DNA from: Erythrobacter aureus
GTDB lineage: Bacteria > Pseudomonadota > Alphaproteobacteria > Sphingomonadales > Sphingomonadaceae
Length of the DNA stretch: 64,000 bases
Assembly: GCF_003355455.1 (NCBI RefSeq)
Contig: NZ_CP031357.1
Span: 2,334,501-2,398,500 of the forward strand
Direction: 5' to 3'
This document shows positions 35,624 through 40,255 of the stretch, in pieces. The position numbers and the translations under genes are program-made. The notes under the pieces were generated by a model, which was not told the DNA's origin, ran no database searches, and was given only the letters and a program-made list of their open reading frames with translations. Within the stretch, counting starts at the first letter, position 1; every line of letters begins with the position of its first letter.

Positions 35624-36139
35624 ATGGCCAATCGCGCGTTTCGCAGCATGCTTTTCCTCGCCGCCCTGGCCTTGCCGGCAACGGCCGCCCAGCCAGAGGA
35701 AACCATCCAGATGGCAATTCCCCAAGCCGATTTCGACGCGAGTTTCGCGAGTTTCGAGGCCTTGCCTCCCGCTCCCGAACCCGCAGGCCATGTCGTGGAT
35801 CTTGGCGCGATCGAGGTGCCGATCGAACTGCCGCCCGCAGCAAGCTCAATTGGCAGCGGAGTGGCCTCCTATTACGGCAAGCGCTTTCATGGCCGCCGAA
35901 CCGCCAATGGCGAACGCTTCGACATGCATGCGATGACTGCGGCCCACCGCACCCTGCCCTTCGGCACATTGGTGGCGGTGACCAATCCGCGCAATGGCAA
36001 GACAGTCACGGTCCGAATCAACGATCGCGGCCCCTTCGCGCACGGTCGCTTGATCGATCTCAGCCGCGTTGCCGCGACCGAACTCGGCCTGATCCGGCGC
36101 GGGCACGGGACGGTCGAACTCGCCGTCCTCGACCGTTAG
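35624..36139 (+). CDS. rlpA: Septal ring lytic transglycosylase RlpA family
   Basis: 171 aa secreted protein. Signal peptide to about residue 21 (PATAAQP). The double-psi beta-barrel domain fills the C-terminal 90 residues: GSGVASYYGKRFHGRRTANG, MTAAHRTLPFGTLV and INDRGPFAHGRLIDLS, including the catalytic Asp in INDRGPF. Family members cleave naked glycan strands at the septum. No SPOR domain follows. The start at 35624 has GGGAGG upstream. Confidence 0.9.
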   Translation: MANRAFRSMLFLAALALPATAAQPEETIQMAIPQADFDASFASFEALPPAPEPAGHVVDLGAIEVPIELPPAASSIGSGVASYYGKRFHGRRTANGERFDMHAMTAAHRTLPFGTLVAVTNPRNGKTVTVRINDRGPFAHGRLIDLSRVAATELGLIRRGHGTVELAVLDR

Positions 36140-36198
36140 GCGGCATTACCCGCCCGAAAGCGGCGCGCCGTTTCGCTTCGCCCCTAAGCTTCGCCCCC

Positions 36199-36831
36199 CT
36201 AAAGCGCCAGTTCGCGCTGTTCGTCGGGCAGTTTGGTCCCGTCGAACCGGGCTTCGACCGAAAGACGCACCGCCGCGGCGACATTGCGCACGCCCAGCTT
36301 GTTCAACACATTGGCGCGGTGCAACTCGACCGTGCGCGGGCTGATCCCCAGCGTGCGGGCGACTTCCTTGCTCGAAAAGCCTTCACACACCCCGGTCAGA
36401 ACCTCGCGCTCGCGCGGCGAAAGCTGGCCGATCTTCTGCTTGGCCCGGGCCTGCTCGATCGTCGTGGTAGAATTCTGCCATTTCCGCGCCAGAATATTCG
36501 CGAGGCTGCGCTGCAGCCGGTCATCGGGGGTGGGCCATTCGAAATAGCCCGCGGCACCGCCGCTGAGGACGTCCATGATGTGAGAAATGCTGGCTTTCTT
36601 CGAATAGGCGACCAGGGGATAGAACCGCCCCGCCTGGCGCAGATCCCGCATCGCCCGGGTGAGTTGAAGGCCATGATCGTGGACCAGCACCCAAGCCTCT
36701 TCCGGCCAGCGACCGCCCAGATCGTCGAGACTGTCGGCGGGCACCACGTACCCGATCTTGCCGAGAGCCATGGTGAGTTCATTGCGACTGCGATAGTCGT
36801 TGTCGACGACAATGAACGTGTTTTCCTGCAT
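36199..36831 (-). CDS. LuxR/FixJ-type response regulator with degenerate receiver
   Basis: 210 aa. The N-terminal receiver-like domain (TFIVVDNDYRSRNELTMALG) keeps an acidic pair, but the conserved Lys near its end is replaced (GYFEWP where FxKP is expected), so phosphorylation may be lost. The C-terminal LuxR HTH is complete: LSPREREVLTGVCEGFSSKE and LGISPRTVELHRANVLNKL. Start at 36831, with an alternative ATG 18 bases upstream. Divergent from the LuxR-type gene at 37157; repeated operator-like sites lie between. Confidence 0.85.
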   Translation of the reverse strand: MQENTFIVVDNDYRSRNELTMALGKIGYVVPADSLDDLGGRWPEEAWVLVHDHGLQLTRAMRDLRQAGRFYPLVAYSKKASISHIMDVLSGGAAGYFEWPTPDDRLQRSLANILARKWQNSTTTIEQARAKQKIGQLSPREREVLTGVCEGFSSKEVARTLGISPRTVELHRANVLNKLGVRNVAAAVRLSVEARFDGTKLPDEQRELAL

Positions 36832-36931
36832 AAGCGATTCGACCCCCATACCCTGTCAAGTTCACCGACGCTCAGGATCGCTTGTTTTCCCCAGCCGTCG
36901 CCCGAACTCGTATGGTTACTAGGGGAATAAC

Positions 36932-36984
36932 CGTAGTCATCCGTTCGGATGTCATCCTATACAATGTCATCTGAACGAACTACG
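36932..36984. promoter_or_regulatory. Inverted pair of operator-like sites
   Basis: Two copies of a 20-base element with the form TGTCATCyGAACGrACTACG. Copy 1 (36932-36954) is in reverse orientation with a two-base insertion, copy 2 (36965-36984) is forward, forming a large dyad. A third copy lies at 37081-37100. The placement between two divergent regulators suggests autoregulation. Confidence 0.6.
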
Positions 36985-37080
36985 TAAAATATCCAATTCT
37001 CACGTCGCGACGGCTAAGTGCGGTGCCATTTTACCGGCAAATATCCGCTTGCAATCCACGGCGAATCATAAAAGGATATA

Positions 37081-37100
37081 CGTAGTCCGAATGGATGACA
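37081..37100. promoter_or_regulatory. Third copy of the operator-like site
   Basis: In reverse orientation this matches copy 2 at about 15 of 20 positions, with conserved TGTCATC and ACTACG ends. It lies 57 bases before the preferred start of the LuxR gene, which argues that upstream ATGs at 37091 and earlier are not the start. Confidence 0.5.
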
Positions 37101-37156
37101 TTCAATCGGAATGCCGCGCGGAGCGTGCCGAACACAGGATGGGAGAGAGCGCGACC

Positions 37157-37861
37157 ATGGAAGATAGTTGGGCCATACGGCAGATTGCCGCCGCAGAAAC
37201 CCGGGATGACGTATTCACCATCGCCAGGGCCTTCTATCGCACGCACGGCTTCCACGCCTTGAGCTATCTCAAACCCTCGCGCGAGCATCCCGGGCAGGCC
37301 GATGTCATATCCTTCGGCTTTCCCGAGGAGTGGATCGCCAGGTATAATGACGGCCTCAACCTGCTCGACCCCTTCCCTTCGCTGATCGCCCGCGCCGGGC
37401 GGCCGGTGCGGCTCAGCCACATGGCGGCCGACAAATCGCTTACGCCCGATCAGCGGCATTTCGTCGAACAGGCGCGCGAACACGGGGTGACCGATGGCTA
37501 TGCCTTCCCCACTTTCGGCCCGCATCAGCACCTGGCCGCCTTCGGCATCAACCAGATCGACCATCAGGACCGGGTCGAACATGCCGACATCCCCATCCTC
37601 CACGCCATCGCCCAGGCCGCCCATCTGCGGATCGACCAGCTCGAGGCGGGCCTGGTCGAACGGCCCCGGCTGGCGCCGCGCGAAGTGGTGATCCTGCACT
37701 GGATCGCGCAGGGCAAGAGCAATGAGGAAATCGCCCTCATCCTGGGCAGCAAGCGCCCGACCATCGCCACCCACATCAAGCGGATATTCTTCAAGCTCAA
37801 CGTGTCCGACCGCGCCTCGGCGGCGGTCAAGGGCGTGAAATACGGCATTATCGACATCTGA
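37157..37861 (+). CDS. LuxR-family regulator with autoinducer-binding domain (solo)
   Basis: 234 aa from 37157. Residues about 10-160 are an autoinducer-binding domain: FPEEWIARYNDGLNLLDPFP keeps the Trp, Tyr and Asp-Pro that line the acyl-homoserine-lactone pocket, while the third conserved Trp is not seen. The C-terminal LuxR HTH is LAPREVVILHWIAQGKSNEE with KRPTIATHIKRIFFKLNVSD. No luxI-type synthase is nearby, so it is a LuxR solo. ATGs at 37139 and 37091 are alternatives; GGGAGAG favours 37157. Confidence 0.88.
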   Translation: MEDSWAIRQIAAAETRDDVFTIARAFYRTHGFHALSYLKPSREHPGQADVISFGFPEEWIARYNDGLNLLDPFPSLIARAGRPVRLSHMAADKSLTPDQRHFVEQAREHGVTDGYAFPTFGPHQHLAAFGINQIDHQDRVEHADIPILHAIAQAAHLRIDQLEAGLVERPRLAPREVVILHWIAQGKSNEEIALILGSKRPTIATHIKRIFFKLNVSDRASAAVKGVKYGIIDI

Positions 37862-37953
37862 GAACCGGGGCCTCCCCGGATCGGGCCGGGGTCACGATCG
37901 GCTTTATCGCTCCCACGGCCTGCTGCGGGGATTGCGGGACCCGGCCCGCACGC

Positions 37954-38055
37954 TCACCGGCGACGGCGGACGCGGCGCACCAGCAACTCACCCAGCAACG
38001 ACGCCAGCGCGAAGGTGCCGAGCACGGCGAGAACAACGATTAGCCATTCGGGCAT
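37954..38055 (-). CDS. 33-aa single-span membrane protein
   Basis: Short ORF MPEWLIVVLAVLGTFALASL followed by LGELLVRR and an Arg-rich end. One hydrophobic helix with a positive C-terminus predicts an inner-membrane peptide with the C-terminus inside. GGAG seven bases before the ATG supports translation. No homologue is recognised and the function is unknown. Confidence 0.5.
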   Translation of the reverse strand: MPEWLIVVLAVLGTFALASLLGELLVRRVRRRR

Positions 38056-38284
38056 GATGGGACTCCGATGCACGAGGCGGGAGCAATGCCGAAGCTTCTC
38101 TCGGTCGCCGGAAAGCCTGAAAAGAGGCCGACGATGCGCGGGAGTCTAGCAGGTACACGGGCAGCGCGCGTTATCAATTGATGTAGTGTGTGGGGGTGCG
38201 GTGCGCGAACGGGCAACACTGCCCCTCGCCGCGAGGACCGGCCTGCGAGCACGGGCGCGGGACGCCCGGAATCACCACAATCCT

Positions 38285-38325
38285 ATCCCGATCCCCCGCG
38301 CAGGCGGGTGTCTCAGTCGGACTAG
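38285..38325. repeat. Palindromic repeat at the end of the HTH gene
   Basis: CCCGC-GCAG-GCGGG core with ATC and GTCT ends, a common sphingomonad intergenic palindrome. The 66-aa HTH gene stops right at its edge, suggesting that the repeat truncated that gene. Confidence 0.55.
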
Positions 38326-38522
38326 CGCCGCGCGCGGTAGCAGGTCTGATGCGAAACCCCCGCCCGCCGCGCCGCCCCGCGCACAGAGCCGGTGACCGCG
38401 AGCGCCTCGAGAAACCCCACCTGCCGCTCGGCCACGAACTGCGTCCGCGGAGCGCGGTCGTCGTCCTCCGCGGCGAGGAGATCGGCGTGGAGGACGATGG
38501 GGTGGATGCTCATATCGCTCAT
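38322..38522 (-). CDS. 66-aa helix-turn-helix protein, probably truncated
   Basis: The C-terminal half (ERQVGFLEALAVTGSVRGAA then RRAGVSHQTCYRARR) aligns with the HTH of the 237-aa protein at 31857-32570 and stops where that protein continues into its next helix. The stop lies at a palindromic repeat. AGGAGG before the ATG and an ATGA overlap with the 50-aa gene upstream show that it is still a translatable unit. Confidence 0.68.
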   Translation of the reverse strand: MSDMSIHPIVLHADLLAAEDDDRAPRTQFVAERQVGFLEALAVTGSVRGAARRAGVSHQTCYRARR

Positions 38523-38671
38523 GCCGCACCTCCTGCCGGTGAGGCTGGCGAAAGTATCCGAACCGCAGGCGAGGCAAGCGCGACCGCACGTCGGCCGGTT
38601 AGGCCGAAAGCCAAGGCGCGCAGATGCGCCTCGCCCGGCGCTTGAGGGTCAAAACAGAAAACGGCGTTCAT
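38519..38671 (-). CDS. 50-aa protein upstream of the HTH gene
   Basis: ORF of 51 codons with AGGTGAACC before the ATG. Product starts MNAVFCFDPQAPGEAHLRAL and ends SPASPAGGAA; no domain and no membrane segment are clear. Its TGA overlaps the ATG of the 66-aa HTH gene (ATGA), the spacing of a real translationally coupled pair. A TATATC sequence about 45 bases upstream could be a -10 element. Confidence 0.5.
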   Translation of the reverse strand: MNAVFCFDPQAPGEAHLRALAFGLTGRRAVALASPAVRILSPASPAGGAA

Positions 38672-38759
38672 GGTTCACCTCATGCGTTTGAGTGGACCCG
38701 TTTAGATATATTGGGATTGGGGTATGGGACAGTGCAGAGTCCGTTGCAAACTATTCGAT

Positions 38760-39317
38760 TCAGAGATCGAACTGATGCTGCTTTTTTGCGCCTTCGCGGA
38801 AGAACTCTGGCAGACCAATCTTCCTGTCGATCTCAACTAAGTCGGATTCTTCTGCGAGACCAAAGACGAACTTTAAATCCTCTAATTCCTTGATTTTGGT
38901 GAATGTTTTCGAAGGGTTATGGAAAACCAGTCCCTTCTTTTGGTTGTTCGTAAGCCAAATCATATTCTGCACAGAACCGGGACTCTTTCCATCCCACAGA
39001 ACAAGACCAAAATCCGCCAAACTCGCCATAAATTTATCTTTTTGGGCGTAAAAATCGCGACCGCGAGCTGTAGATGGCACCTCCACCCGCTTTTTAGGCC
39101 AATTACCAATATTGTTTCGTGGAGCTTCGCCAACATAGTAAATAATGACGTTCTCGTAGTCATTGTCAGCCAAGTATCGTTGCATAGCTTTGTCAGCGCC
39201 GTTCGCATCGCCTGTCACAACATTGAACTCACAAGACATGATGTTGTCCAATCGTCGCCGAACCGCATCTGGCAAACGGGAGACTTTCCTTGAGCCTGAC
39301 AGAAAAACAGTCGTCAC
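38760..39317 (-). CDS. SLOG-fold (DUF2493/YspA-like) nucleotide-binding protein
   Basis: 185 aa. The N-terminus TVFLSGSRKVSRLP and the VVTGDANGADKAMQRYLAD block, followed by ADFGLVLWDGKSPGSVQNM, match the SLOG Rossmann-like superfamily (DUF2493/YspA, related to LOG and the DprA core), which binds or cleaves nucleotides and nucleotide-derived ligands. The remaining 60 residues are unassigned. The start is a GTG whose GTGA overlaps the stop of the phosphoribosyltransferase gene. Codon use and base composition are clearly AT-richer than in neighbours. Association of SLOG proteins with conflict and stress operons is known; this protein's role is inference. Confidence 0.8.
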   Translation of the reverse strand: MTTVFLSGSRKVSRLPDAVRRRLDNIMSCEFNVVTGDANGADKAMQRYLADNDYENVIIYYVGEAPRNNIGNWPKKRVEVPSTARGRDFYAQKDKFMASLADFGLVLWDGKSPGSVQNMIWLTNNQKKGLVFHNPSKTFTKIKELEDLKFVFGLAEESDLVEIDRKIGLPEFFREGAKKQHQFDL

Positions 39318-39889
39318 CGGTTGCTCCTGGTTTTTGTCATCGTGAACACCGACACTTTTGCAGGTTTCCCTTTTTCGCGCAGGTTTTTGGTCGCCACTTT
39401 CAACGTCGAACCAGACCGATAAAGATCATCGATAAGCAAGACCTTTTTGCCGTTGAATTGCTCTGGCTCAACGACACCGATCGCCTCGGCAAGCAACTCG
39501 TCACGCGCCACAGGATCAGTAACGCTCTTGAGCTCCTCTTTCCCGTCGTTGGACAAAGCGCCCAAAAGCACTTTGACGCCGCGCCTTTTCCCGATTGCGA
39601 GTGAAATAAGGTCAACAGGCTGATAAGGTCGATTCTTGTTTGTCGCAGGGATCGGTACGATGAAATCGAAATCCTCGATCCCACCAATATCATCAGTCAG
39701 CTTTGCGATTTTCTCAGCAGCTGACTTGTCTCCCCGGTATTTTAGCTGGAATACGAGTTCGCCCATCTCGCTTCGGACATTCTCAAACCGGTCATGACCG
39801 TGTTCGTCGACGCCCAAATGCGTGCTTGAAACCGTGTGCAGATCGAACGCTAGTCCGGAATCCCAATTCCCGTGAAGTTTGTGTGTCAT
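39314..39889 (-). CDS. ComF-like phosphoribosyltransferase
   Basis: 191 aa. The PRPP-binding loop is KKVLLIDDLYRSGSTLKVA (about residues 150-168), preceded by the ComF-type blocks GELVFQLKYRGDKSAAEKIA and DFIVPIPATNKNRPYQPVDL. It lacks the N-terminal zinc-binding cysteines of ComFC proper. It is expected to act on PRPP and a base or nucleotide. The start is ATG 39889, with GTGs upstream as alternatives. It is the first gene of the two-gene unit with the SLOG protein; a promoter-like TTGGAC - 18 - TATTGT lies at 39913-39942 on the minus strand. Confidence 0.85.
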   Translation of the reverse strand: MTHKLHGNWDSGLAFDLHTVSSTHLGVDEHGHDRFENVRSEMGELVFQLKYRGDKSAAEKIAKLTDDIGGIEDFDFIVPIPATNKNRPYQPVDLISLAIGKRRGVKVLLGALSNDGKEELKSVTDPVARDELLAEAIGVVEPEQFNGKKVLLIDDLYRSGSTLKVATKNLREKGKPAKVSVFTMTKTRSNR

Positions 39890-39912
39890 TCTCTGCACCA
39901 CCCAATTCCCCT

Positions 39913-39942
39913 ACAATACGCTGACCTTCTTAAACTGTCCAA
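39913..39942 (-). promoter_or_regulatory. Possible promoter of the PRTase-SLOG unit
   Basis: Minus-strand TTGGAC (39937-39942), 18-base spacer and TATTGT (39913-39918), a reasonable sigma-70-like pair 24 bases before the first start codon, in an AT-rich stretch. Confidence 0.35.
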
Positions 39943-40059
39943 TCTAGCTTGGCCCAAATCGAGGAAGGAGATGTGTATCAACTAACTGATTATTTAGGGA
40001 ATGATATGTAATCCTGACTGTCGCCGCCGACTTTCCACAGGCAAAAGGGATCGGCGCTC

Positions 40060-40215
40060 CTACTCCGCTGCCTCCCGCTGCCGCTCCAGCATCGGCTTGA
40101 GGTACTGCCCCGTATAGCTCCCCTCGACCGCAGCAACCTCCTCCGGTGTGCCCTCCGCAACGACCTCCCCGCCCCGGACGCCGCCGCCCGGCCCCAGATC
40201 GAGGATGTGGTCGGC
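40060..40215 (-). pseudogene. Second 3' end of uvrA (fragment)
   Basis: Fifty-one codons plus stop that encode the UvrA C-terminus: ADHILDLGPGGGVRGGEVVA, then EGTPEEVAAVEGSYTGQYL and KPMLERQREAAE. It matches the last 51 residues of the neighbouring uvrA at about 42 positions but is clearly diverged in nucleotides, so it is not a recent copy. It has no start and is cut upstream by a short palindrome (40213-40236). It is best seen as a displaced or imported uvrA tail. Confidence 0.85.
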
Positions 40216-40236
40216 CCCCGGATCAAGTCCGGGGCA
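40213..40236. repeat. Short palindrome between two uvrA 3' ends
   Basis: CCCCCGGATCAAGTCCGGGG, a common intergenic palindrome of sphingomonads, exactly at the broken end of the uvrA fragment. Confidence 0.6.
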
Positions 40237-40255
40237 GGCTAACCTTTGATTACAT

